A stretch of DNA of 12,060 nt, taken from the NCBI GenBank assembly GCA_947169985.1, contig CAMVRW010000044.1, forward strand, positions 1-12,060, given 5' to 3'. A program made the position numbers and the translations under genes. The stretch comes from an uncultured Butyrivibrio sp. (GTDB lineage: Bacteria; Bacillota; Clostridia; Lachnospirales; Lachnospiraceae). Below the pieces are notes generated by a model, which did no database searches, was not told the DNA's origin, and worked only from the letters and a program-made list of their open reading frames with translations. Below, piece by piece: positions 1 to 6,413 of the stretch (position 1 is the first letter of the stretch; every line of letters starts with the position of its first letter).

Positions 1-55
1 TGATACGGCGACCACCGAGATCTACACTCTTTCCCTACCGACGCTCTTCCGATCT
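1..55. other. Illumina P5/TruSeq universal adapter left in the assembly
   Basis: The first 55 bases match the Illumina universal (P5) adapter as I remember it. The leading AA is missing, and two bases (AC) are lost in the middle, so the sequence reads CCCTACCGACGC instead of CCCTACACGACGC. It ends exactly in the adapter's CTCTTCCGATCT, after which genomic sequence begins. This is a sequencing artefact, and position 1 is therefore most likely a contig end. The adapter is open in the same frame as the gene that follows, so automatic gene callers would extend that protein into adapter-encoded residues. Confidence 0.97.
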
Positions 56-56
56 T

Positions 57-266
57 GAGAGAATAGAGCTTGCAGACGGTTCCTACAATATCCTTACCAT
101 TTCCGAAGGATATGCGGATGTTGTGGAGGCTTCCTGTCCGGACCAGATATGCGTTCATCACAATCATATAAGGTATTCCGGAGAATCTATTGTCTGCCTT
201 CCCAACAAGATGATCGTTGAGATCAAAGGTGGAGAGGATAACGGGATAGACGCATCGACTTATTGA
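57..266 (+). CDS. NusG domain II-containing protein, 3' fragment
   Basis: This is an open frame of 69 codons that runs off the true left end of the sequence and stops with TGA at 264-266. The visible residues carry a CPDQICVHH motif followed by an INxxG-like turn (HIRYSGES) and IVCLPNKMIVEI. That is the typical C-terminal pattern of small NusG domain II proteins of Clostridia, which are usually about 120-130 residues with an N-terminal membrane anchor. The N-terminal half is missing, and the frame continues open through the adapter at 1-55, so residues upstream of about codon 57 are not genuine. The family is commonly found directly before a Gx transporter gene, as here, 24 bases downstream. 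Its biochemical role is not known to me. Confidence 0.8.
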   Translation, partial: ERIELADGSYNILTISEGYADVVEASCPDQICVHHNHIRYSGESIVCLPNKMIVEIKGGEDNGIDASTY

Positions 267-290
267 AAAGAGTTTTTGGGGTGACTTGTG

Positions 291-788
291 ATGCAGAACA
301 GGAAGATAGCTTTTTTAGGGCTTTTTGTTGCAGTGGCTTTTGTGCTTTCATATATTGAATTTATGCTGCCCATAAATATAGGAATACCGGGAGCTAAGAT
401 TGGTCTGGCCAATCTGGTGGTCATGGTGGCACTTTATACCATTGGAGAAAAAGAGGCAATCGCACTTTCCATCATTAGAGTTGTGCTGGTGGGGCTTACC
501 TTCGGGAATCTTTCCATGATGATGTATTCCCTGGCAGGAGCAGCACTTTCTTTATTTGTGATGCTGATCGCCAAGAGATTCGGGAAATTTTCCATGACGG
601 GAGTAAGTATCCTTGGAGGCGTATTCCATAACGTGGGCCAGATCATAGTTGCAATGCTGGTTTTGGAAACCGGAAGTCTTATCTATTACCTTCCTTTCCT
701 TATCGTAATTGGAACCATTACAGGTGTTATTATTGGAGTTATAGCAAACCTCATCACTGTGAGGGTGAAAAGAGCTTTTGTTATGTGA
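291..788 (+). CDS. Gx transporter family membrane protein (Hpre_diP_synt_I family)
   Basis: This is a 165-residue hydrophobic protein with about five membrane-spanning segments, beginning at residues 7-24. It has the family signature PGAKIGLANLVVM near residues 32-44, a G-rich segment around SLAGAALSL, and GGVFHNVGQI in the second half. The family is often annotated as heptaprenyl diphosphate synthase component I, but its members look like small ECF-S-type transporters. The name therefore does not establish enzyme activity. I start it at ATG 291, seven bases after GGGGTG (278-283). A GTG at 288 is in frame but sits too close to that site. It follows the NusG domain II gene closely, a pairing seen in many Clostridia, so the two probably form one operon. 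The substrate is unknown. Confidence 0.8.
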   Translation: MQNRKIAFLGLFVAVAFVLSYIEFMLPINIGIPGAKIGLANLVVMVALYTIGEKEAIALSIIRVVLVGLTFGNLSMMMYSLAGAALSLFVMLIAKRFGKFSMTGVSILGGVFHNVGQIIVAMLVLETGSLIYYLPFLIVIGTITGVIIGVIANLITVRVKRAFVM

Positions 789-837
789 CAGTGTAGTTTA
801 GGAGTTGTTTTTGTAAGATCATCGCAGGGAGAATGCC

Positions 838-1803
838 ATGGTTGGAATCAGGGAAATAGCTTTAAAGGCCGGTGTGTCAATGACCACGGTTTCAAATGTT
901 CTTAACAAGAAAAAGAATGTGGGAGCGGGGACTCGTGAAAAGATCCTTAAGATCGCTGATGAACTGGGATATATTCACAAGGAACAAAACGGAATAGACG
1001 GAAAGAGGCGGACCATTATCGTCAGCTTTAGTGATTTTGATACACTCTTTTACCTGGATATACTTCATGGAGTTAGTGATTACGTGGGCAAACAGGGATA
1101 TCATATTCTTATTTGCAACGGCGATGACCTTGCCCATTATTCCGATCCGGATGAGGTCTGTGGATGCATAATCTTAAGCTCACAGATACTGGATTCCCAG
1201 GTTCTTGCTGTGGCAGACAAGGGACTTCCGGTAATAACCCTGGACAGGGAACTGGATCATCCCAATGTGAAGGCCATGATCGTCAATAACTACGAGGGCG
1301 AGAGACAGCTTATACAAAAGCTTGTGGATGAGGGATATAAGTCCTTTGCCTTTCTTTCGGGGCAGAACACAGCTGACAATAAGGAACGCTATAACGCCTT
1401 AAGGGATGTCCTTAAGACCAACAAGATCTCTTTTAACAGAAATGATCTGTACGAGGGGGACTGGAGAGAAAAGAGCGGAGTTCAGGCAGCAAGGCTTATC
1501 ATGCTTCAGGATAAGATGCCATCAGTCCTGGTCTGTGCCAACGATATGATGGCCATTGGAGCGATTCGCTATTTTACAGAGAATGGCATTAGAGTGCCTG
1601 AGGACATTTCGGTATGCGGCTTTGACGATATAATTATTTCCCGCTATCTGGGACTGACTACGGTAAGTGTTCCGGATTATGAGAGAGGCTTTCTGGCGGG
1701 ACAGGCTCTTTTGAGTATACTGGATGGATCCGGAGATTATGAGACCTACAGGATCGGAGCCAGGGTGAAATGGAGGAAGACAGCACAGCTTTCCCATAAG
1801 TGA
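838..1803 (+). CDS. LacI-family transcriptional regulator with atypical hinge
   Basis: This 321-residue DNA-binding repressor has an N-terminal helix-turn-helix (residues 3-23, IREIALKAGVSMTTVSNVLN) and a periplasmic-binding-protein-like effector domain from about residue 58 to the end. The effector domain includes VLVCANDMMAIGAIRYF and ISVCGFDDI, typical of LacI/GalR proteins. An AGGGAG site at 826-831 lies six bases before ATG 838. The usual hinge after the third helix (YxPNxxARxL) is absent: after ELGY the protein reads IHKEQNGIDGKRR. That hinge normally places a leucine into a central CG of the operator. The palindrome just downstream has a central AAA instead, which fits. By context it probably controls the alpha-glucoside genes that follow, with a sugar as effector. 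A strong hairpin at 1883-1922 ends its transcript. Confidence 0.93.
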   Translation: MVGIREIALKAGVSMTTVSNVLNKKKNVGAGTREKILKIADELGYIHKEQNGIDGKRRTIIVSFSDFDTLFYLDILHGVSDYVGKQGYHILICNGDDLAHYSDPDEVCGCIILSSQILDSQVLAVADKGLPVITLDRELDHPNVKAMIVNNYEGERQLIQKLVDEGYKSFAFLSGQNTADNKERYNALRDVLKTNKISFNRNDLYEGDWREKSGVQAARLIMLQDKMPSVLVCANDMMAIGAIRYFTENGIRVPEDISVCGFDDIIISRYLGLTTVSVPDYERGFLAGQALLSILDGSGDYETYRIGARVKWRKTAQLSHK

Positions 1804-1824
1804 TAACCTGATATTTAACCGGAT

Positions 1825-1875
1825 TTTACTAAAATAGTAAAGGGCTTTAGTAAAATATATCTGAGTTTAGTAAAA
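1825..1875. promoter_or_regulatory. Putative operator: TTTACTA palindrome plus two TTTAGTAAAA repeats
   Basis: TTTACTA at 1825-1831 and TAGTAAA at 1835-1841 form a perfect 7+7 palindrome around AAA. The same half-site recurs as TTTAGTAAAA at 1846-1855 and again at 1866-1875, with starts exactly 20 bases apart, or about two helical turns. A weaker relative, TTTAGTGAA, occurs at 1963-1971. The cluster lies between the LacI-type gene and the sugar-binding-protein gene, which is where a local regulator would be expected to bind. Binding by that regulator is inference. The site lies upstream of the terminator at 1883-1922, so repression of the downstream gene would need either a promoter here with readthrough or action at a distance. 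Confidence 0.6.
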
Positions 1876-1882
1876 TTACAAA

Positions 1883-1922
1883 CCTTCCATGTGTGAAAAT
1901 TACATATGGAAGGCCTTTTTTT
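1883..1922 (+). terminator. Intrinsic terminator after the LacI-family gene
   Basis: CCTTCCAT (1883-1890) pairs perfectly with ATGGAAGG (1906-1913). The stem is extended inward by GTGT/ACAT, including one G-T pair, giving about 12 pairs and a 7-base loop. A run of seven T residues follows at 1916-1922. It ends the regulator transcript and separates it from the binding-protein gene at 2031. Alternatively it could act as a leader attenuator if a promoter lies in the operator region. Confidence 0.85.
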
Positions 1923-2030
1923 ATATCAAACAACCAAAAATAACATGCATTATTGCGGATTATTTAGTGAATTGCTTAGTATATAAGCATCAGAGCGAAC
2001 GAAGTATTTTTCATAATAAAGGAGGAGAAC

Positions 2031-3410
2031 ATGAAGAAGAAAGCATTAGCACTTTTGCTCGCAGCAACATCAACAATTACATTTGCACTGGCAGGCTGTG
2101 GAGTTACCACTACAGGTAACACAGAGACTACAGGCAGCACATCATCTGACGCAACTACACAGGAAGCCACAACGGCTCAGACACCTGCAGCAACAGCTGA
2201 TGATGCTGAAGGAACAACAATCAGACTGGTTAATAATAAGGCTGAGATCCAGGAAGGCCTGGCTATCCTTGCAGACACTTATAAGGAGCAGACCGGTGTA
2301 ACAGTTTCCATCGATACAATTGGTGGTGGACAGGATACACAGGCAATCCTTAAGAACTACTATCAGGCAGGCAATATGCCGGATATCTTCGTATTTGAAG
2401 GTGATACACACTATGAGACCTGGAAAGACCTTCTTGCTGATCTTTCAGATGAAGCATGGACCAAGGATACAGAGGCTGAGTATGTAGCTGCTGATGGTCA
2501 TGTATATGGTTTTCCAACAACGACAGAGGCAATTGGACTGTCATACAACAAGTCAATCCTCGACAAGGCAGGAATTGATCCTAAGTCTATCACAGGTCCT
2601 GAGAGCATGAGAGCAGCTTTTGAAAAGCTTGATTCCATGAAGGATGAGCTTGGCCTCACAGCAGTTGTTGGTTATTATACAGAGTCCGCAAATCTCTGGT
2701 GGACAGCTGGACAGCACCTGTTTGGAACATACCTTGATTCCGGACTTGCACGTAACGATACAACATATCTTGATCTCATCAATGATGGCGGAAAGCTTGA
2801 TATGGACCGTGCTAAGCCTTTCGCAGAGATGGTAGCTCTTTTCAATGAGTACACAGACCCTAAGGGTATTTCAGGATCCTATGATGATCAGGTTCTTGGC
2901 TTTGCAAGCGGAAAGTACGCTTTCGTAACTCAGGGATCTTGGATTGGTGCATCTATGACAACAACCTATGCTGATCAGTACGCTGAGGCAGGAAACTTTG
3001 AAGTAGGAATGATCCCTTATGCATTCATCGAGGGTCAGGACACAATACAGACAAATTCACCTAACTGGTGGGGACTTTACAGTGATGGAAACGTTGAAGC
3101 ATCCAAGGCATTTATCCAGTGGTGCTCAGAAAACGAAGGCGGACAGCAGATCCTTGCTGAGAAGTGCGGCTGCGTTTCACCTTTCACTTCATCAAAGTAT
3201 GCTCCTGAAGATCCTTATGCAGCAACAATCGGTGAGTATACAGCAGCAGGAAAGACTTCAGCTTGGCACTGGCAGGGCTGGAAAGCAGGACTTGCCCAGA
3301 ATGTAACATCCGTAGTATTCCAGGATTTTGCAAAGGGCTCAATTAAAGATACAGATCAGTTCCTTGATACACTTCAGAAAGCAATAGAGGCATATTATGC
3401 ACAACAGTAA
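2031..3410 (+). CDS. Extracellular sugar-binding lipoprotein (ABC family 1 solute-binding protein)
   Basis: This 459-residue protein has a lipoprotein signal peptide: a KKK start, a hydrophobic core, and LAGC with the lipidated cysteine at residue 23. A Thr/Ser/Ala-rich linker runs to about residue 60, then a MalE-like binding fold. Aromatic-rich stretches (ANLWWTAGQHLFG, SPNWWGLY, SAWHWQGW) suit stacking on sugar rings. An excellent ribosome site AAAGGAGGAG (2018-2027) precedes ATG 2031. A weak promoter could lie at 1953-1982 (TTGCGG, 18-base gap, TAGTAT). Context suggests an alpha-gluco-oligosaccharide ligand. No permease or ATPase gene follows: the next gene begins 14 bases before this one stops. 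Membrane subunits must be encoded elsewhere, or the operon has lost them. The exact ligand cannot be read from the sequence. Confidence 0.92.
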   Translation: MKKKALALLLAATSTITFALAGCGVTTTGNTETTGSTSSDATTQEATTAQTPAATADDAEGTTIRLVNNKAEIQEGLAILADTYKEQTGVTVSIDTIGGGQDTQAILKNYYQAGNMPDIFVFEGDTHYETWKDLLADLSDEAWTKDTEAEYVAADGHVYGFPTTTEAIGLSYNKSILDKAGIDPKSITGPESMRAAFEKLDSMKDELGLTAVVGYYTESANLWWTAGQHLFGTYLDSGLARNDTTYLDLINDGGKLDMDRAKPFAEMVALFNEYTDPKGISGSYDDQVLGFASGKYAFVTQGSWIGASMTTTYADQYAEAGNFEVGMIPYAFIEGQDTIQTNSPNWWGLYSDGNVEASKAFIQWCSENEGGQQILAEKCGCVSPFTSSKYAPEDPYAATIGEYTAAGKTSAWHWQGWKAGLAQNVTSVVFQDFAKGSIKDTDQFLDTLQKAIEAYYAQQ

Positions 3411-5709
3411 TCGTGTCATTATACGAGACGAGAACTACGACAACAAAACACTTAGATTAAATGAAACATTGTTTTCAAATGCCAATGGGTACATTGGAGT
3501 CAGGGGCACACTTGAAGAAGGTGTGCCCGATGACTTTAATACCATGCGAGGGATGTACCTGGCGGGGGTCTATGAGATCATTCCCATGAAGCAGGCTGAG
3601 AGTCTGTGCAATCTGGTTGAACAAAAGCAGACAATGCTAAATGTGGCGGATACACAGTCCATAGATCTTTACATCTGTGGAGAGCGCTTTGACCTGGGAA
3701 CCGGGGAAATCATCTCCAACAAGAGGATCCTGGACATGGACAATGGTTTCACCTCCAGGCAGATCCTTTGGAAGAGCCCCCTTGGCAATACGGTAAAGAT
3801 AGTTACAAAAAGGATGACTCACTTTGACATCCCCCAGCTCTTCACTATTGAATACAGTGTTACTTCCATGGACTTTGATGGCGAGATAGTTTTTGATTCC
3901 TGGCACATAGGTAATGTCACAAACTATTCGGATCCAACAGATCCAAGACTTGCAGCAGAAAGTCCATCTTACCTTACGGTCAATTGTGCTGAGGCTATTG
4001 ACAATTCCATCTTTTGTGTGAGCAGTACAAAGGTAAGTAACATAAGTATTGCTTCAGCCACTTCCAACATCCTGATAGGCGAGGACGATTATATCGATGT
4101 GTATGACAATACCGATGATAGGCGGGTATGCACTTATATCAAAGGGCATATTTCAGAGGGACAGGAAATACGCCTCGTAAAGTTCTCTTCTTTTTCTGAC
4201 TCACTGAAGAGTGAAGATCCGGCAAAAGACGCTATGGCGGTCCTACAGGATGCCCTGGAAGAGGTGGGATCTGATGGAAGCGGTCTTGAGCACTTATACG
4301 ATAGACAGACAAAGATCCTTAAAAGTTTTTGGGATCAGTCAGCAGTGGAGATCTACGGCGATGACGACCTGGATCTTGCCATGAGCTTCAATATGTATCA
4401 GTTATTCTGCTCGGCTCCAAGGACACCCGGATACAGCATGGCTGCAAAGGGGCTTACAGGAGAGGGCTACGAAGGTCATTATTTCTGGGATACAGAGATG
4501 TATGCACTTCCTTTCTTTACCCTGACTGATGCAAAGCTTACAAGAAATATACTACATTTCAGATATAAGACCCTTCAGAAGGCTAAGGAAAACGCCGGCC
4601 TTCTTGGGCACAAAAAGGGTGCACTCTATCCTTGGCGTACCATAACCGGCGAAGAGTGCTCTGGATATTTCCCCAGCGGAACAGCTGCGTACCATATCAA
4701 TGGCGCTGTTTCCTATGCAATCGTTCAGTACTTTCTTGCAACCGGAGATGAGAGCTTCATCCTGAAGGAAGGAGCGGAGATACTTGTTGAGATAGCAAGA
4801 CTGTGGCTGGATACAGGAAACTACGATCGCAAGGGCCGCTTTGTTATTAACGAAGTTACAGGTCCTGACGAGTACACCTGCATGGTGGACAACAATTTCT
4901 ATACCAACTGTGCAGCAGCCCATGGAATGAAATGGACCATAAAGCTTTTAGAAAAATTTGCCAACACTCCTGAGATCATAGCGCTCAAGCAAAAGCTTGC
5001 TCTCACTGATAAGGAGATCCTTGATATTTCAAAGGCGGCAGAGAGCATTTACATTCCCTATGATGAAGAACTTGGAATAAATCCTCAGGATGATTCGTTC
5101 CTTCAAAAGCCCGTCTGGGATCTTGCTTCGACCCCAAAGGAGGAGTTCCCACTGCTTCTTCATTATCATCCTTTGCACCTTTACAGATATCAGGTCTGCA
5201 AACAGGCGGATACGGTTCTGGCTCATTTTCTTTTCCCTGACAGCGCAAGCGTCGAGACCATGGAAAAGAGCTTTAGGTACTACGAGAAGATAACGACTCA
5301 CGATTCGTCCCTGTCCACCTGCGTGTTCTCAATGCAGGCATCAAGACTTGGATTATATGACAAAGCAGCTGAGTATTTCGGAGATTCTGCAAAGTTGGAT
5401 CTTTTAAACCTTCATGGAAACAGTGCAGATGGAGTACATACAGCCAATATGGGTGGCTCCTACATGGCATTTATCTACGGCTTTGGCGGCATAAGAATTG
5501 ACGAGGAGGGCCTTTCCATCAATCCTTTCCTGCCGGGAACACTTAAGGGGTATTCTTTCAAATTTGGGTATCATGGCAGACTGATCAAAGTTTCTGTAGA
5601 TGCTAAAGAGACTTTGGTGGAACTTGTAAGCGGGGAAGATCTTGAATTCTGCCATGGAAAAGAGCGTTATAGGCTTACCGGGGGAGAAAAATGCAATATA
5701 AAGCAATAA
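3397..5709 (+). CDS. GH65 family alpha-glucoside phosphorylase
   Basis: This 770-residue protein matches the full length of family GH65 inverting disaccharide phosphorylases, which convert an alpha-linked glucoside plus phosphate to beta-D-glucose 1-phosphate and the acceptor sugar in the cytoplasm. It shows the N-terminal family signature NETLFSNANGYIGVRG, YFWDTEMYALPFF in the catalytic barrel (WDTE at 364-367), and NEVTGPDEY with the expected general acid Glu486. It also has KQAD at 602-605, and the C-terminal THDSSLS (634-640) and GVHTANMGGSY (679-689) loops that bind phosphate in relatives. The start overlaps the binding-protein gene by 14 bases, with AGAGG six bases upstream, and the end overlaps pgmB by 19 bases. 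Kojibiose, maltose, nigerose or trehalose could each be the substrate, and I cannot decide which. The adjoining beta-phosphoglucomutase supports a phosphorylase rather than a hydrolase. Confidence 0.92.
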   Translation: MHNSNRVIIRDENYDNKTLRLNETLFSNANGYIGVRGTLEEGVPDDFNTMRGMYLAGVYEIIPMKQAESLCNLVEQKQTMLNVADTQSIDLYICGERFDLGTGEIISNKRILDMDNGFTSRQILWKSPLGNTVKIVTKRMTHFDIPQLFTIEYSVTSMDFDGEIVFDSWHIGNVTNYSDPTDPRLAAESPSYLTVNCAEAIDNSIFCVSSTKVSNISIASATSNILIGEDDYIDVYDNTDDRRVCTYIKGHISEGQEIRLVKFSSFSDSLKSEDPAKDAMAVLQDALEEVGSDGSGLEHLYDRQTKILKSFWDQSAVEIYGDDDLDLAMSFNMYQLFCSAPRTPGYSMAAKGLTGEGYEGHYFWDTEMYALPFFTLTDAKLTRNILHFRYKTLQKAKENAGLLGHKKGALYPWRTITGEECSGYFPSGTAAYHINGAVSYAIVQYFLATGDESFILKEGAEILVEIARLWLDTGNYDRKGRFVINEVTGPDEYTCMVDNNFYTNCAAAHGMKWTIKLLEKFANTPEIIALKQKLALTDKEILDISKAAESIYIPYDEELGINPQDDSFLQKPVWDLASTPKEEFPLLLHYHPLHLYRYQVCKQADTVLAHFLFPDSASVETMEKSFRYYEKITTHDSSLSTCVFSMQASRLGLYDKAAEYFGDSAKLDLLNLHGNSADGVHTANMGGSYMAFIYGFGGIRIDEEGLSINPFLPGTLKGYSFKFGYHGRLIKVSVDAKETLVELVSGEDLEFCHGKERYRLTGGEKCNIKQ

Positions 5710-6332
5710 TATTTGATCTTGATGGAGTACTTGTTTTTACCGACAAGTATCACTACCTGGCATGGAAAAAGCTTGCCGACAGATTAGGAATAGACTTTAC
5801 TGAGAAAGACAACGACAGATTAAGGGGAGTCAGCAGAGAAGAGAGCTTTGACATCATTCTTGAAAAATATCAGGGTGACCCGATCCCAGAGGATAAGAAA
5901 AAAGAGTATCTGGAGGAGAAGAATGACATCTACAGGGAAAGCCTTGGAGAAATGACAAAGGATGATGTGACAGACGAAGTTCGAAAGACTCTTCTTGGGC
6001 TTAGGGAAGCCGGATACAGACTTGCTATAGGTTCTTCCAGCAAGAACACAGCATATATCCTTGAGAGATGCGAACTGACGGATGCCTTTGACAAGGTGGC
6101 TGACGGAACAATGATTACCAGATCAAAACCGGACCCTGAGGTGTTCCTTAAGGCAGCTCAGTTCCTTGGAGAAAACCCATCTGACTGTCTTGTGGTAGAG
6201 GATGCAGATGCAGGAATTACTGCCGCTCATGCAGCGGGAATGGATGCTGTAGCCATAGGCGCAGCAGGAAGCGGACGAGCTGACTACAACATAAGCTCTT
6301 TTAAAGAACTTTTGGATATTTTATGTGAATGA
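5691..6332 (+). CDS. pgmB: Beta-phosphoglucomutase (HAD superfamily)
   Basis: This 213-residue cytoplasmic enzyme converts beta-glucose 1-phosphate to glucose 6-phosphate through a phospho-aspartate. The HAD motif I is FDLDG, with nucleophile Asp9 and acid/base Asp11. The cap domain has TDKYHYLAWK (His21) and RGVSREES (Arg49), both characteristic of beta-PGM rather than of generic HAD phosphatases. Motif II is GSSSKN, motif III is SKPDPEVF (Lys146), and motif IV is VVEDADAG (Glu170, Asp171). The lysine found before GVSRE in the Lactococcus enzyme is arginine here, a conservative change. A GGGGAG site at 5681-5686 precedes ATG 5691, inside the end of the GH65 gene, so the two are probably translationally coupled. 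It handles the product of that enzyme. Confidence 0.93.
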   Translation: MQYKAIIFDLDGVLVFTDKYHYLAWKKLADRLGIDFTEKDNDRLRGVSREESFDIILEKYQGDPIPEDKKKEYLEEKNDIYRESLGEMTKDDVTDEVRKTLLGLREAGYRLAIGSSSKNTAYILERCELTDAFDKVADGTMITRSKPDPEVFLKAAQFLGENPSDCLVVEDADAGITAAHAAGMDAVAIGAAGSGRADYNISSFKELLDILCE

Positions 6333-6352
6333 AAAATGTGTATAGCTTTGAA

Positions 6353-6381
6353 AAAAGGGAACTGTCTGACAGTTCCCTTTT
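6353..6381 (+). terminator. Strong hairpin between pgmB and GH31, probable terminator or processing site
   Basis: AAAAGGGAACTGT (6353-6365) pairs perfectly with ACAGTTCCCTTTT (6369-6381) around a 3-base loop. The four final T residues are part of the stem and are followed by GTG, so the U-tract is short. A T7 run lies further downstream at 6391-6397. It may end most transcripts after pgmB and lower GH31 expression, or act as a stabilising 3' hairpin. Because the arms are symmetric, it could also act on the other strand. Confidence 0.6.
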
Positions 6382-6413
6382 GTGATAAGATTTTTTTACC
6401 GGAGGGCATAATT

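Noticed and set aside
1974..1988. Short palindrome GCTTA-GTATA-TAAGC upstream of the sugar-binding-protein gene
   Set aside because: The arms are only five bases in AT-rich sequence and it overlaps a possible -10 region, so chance cannot be excluded.
1804..2030. Possible riboswitch or T-box leader before the sugar-binding-protein gene
   Set aside because: The only stable structure is the simple terminator at 1883-1922. No conserved aptamer or T-box sequence is seen, and the half-site repeats explain the region better as protein-binding DNA.
6336..6413. Longer N-terminus for the GH31 enzyme from ATG 6336
   Set aside because: The 26 extra residues are read through a hairpin, no ribosome site precedes that ATG, and start 6414 has GGAGGG and gives the residue numbering of a characterised relative.
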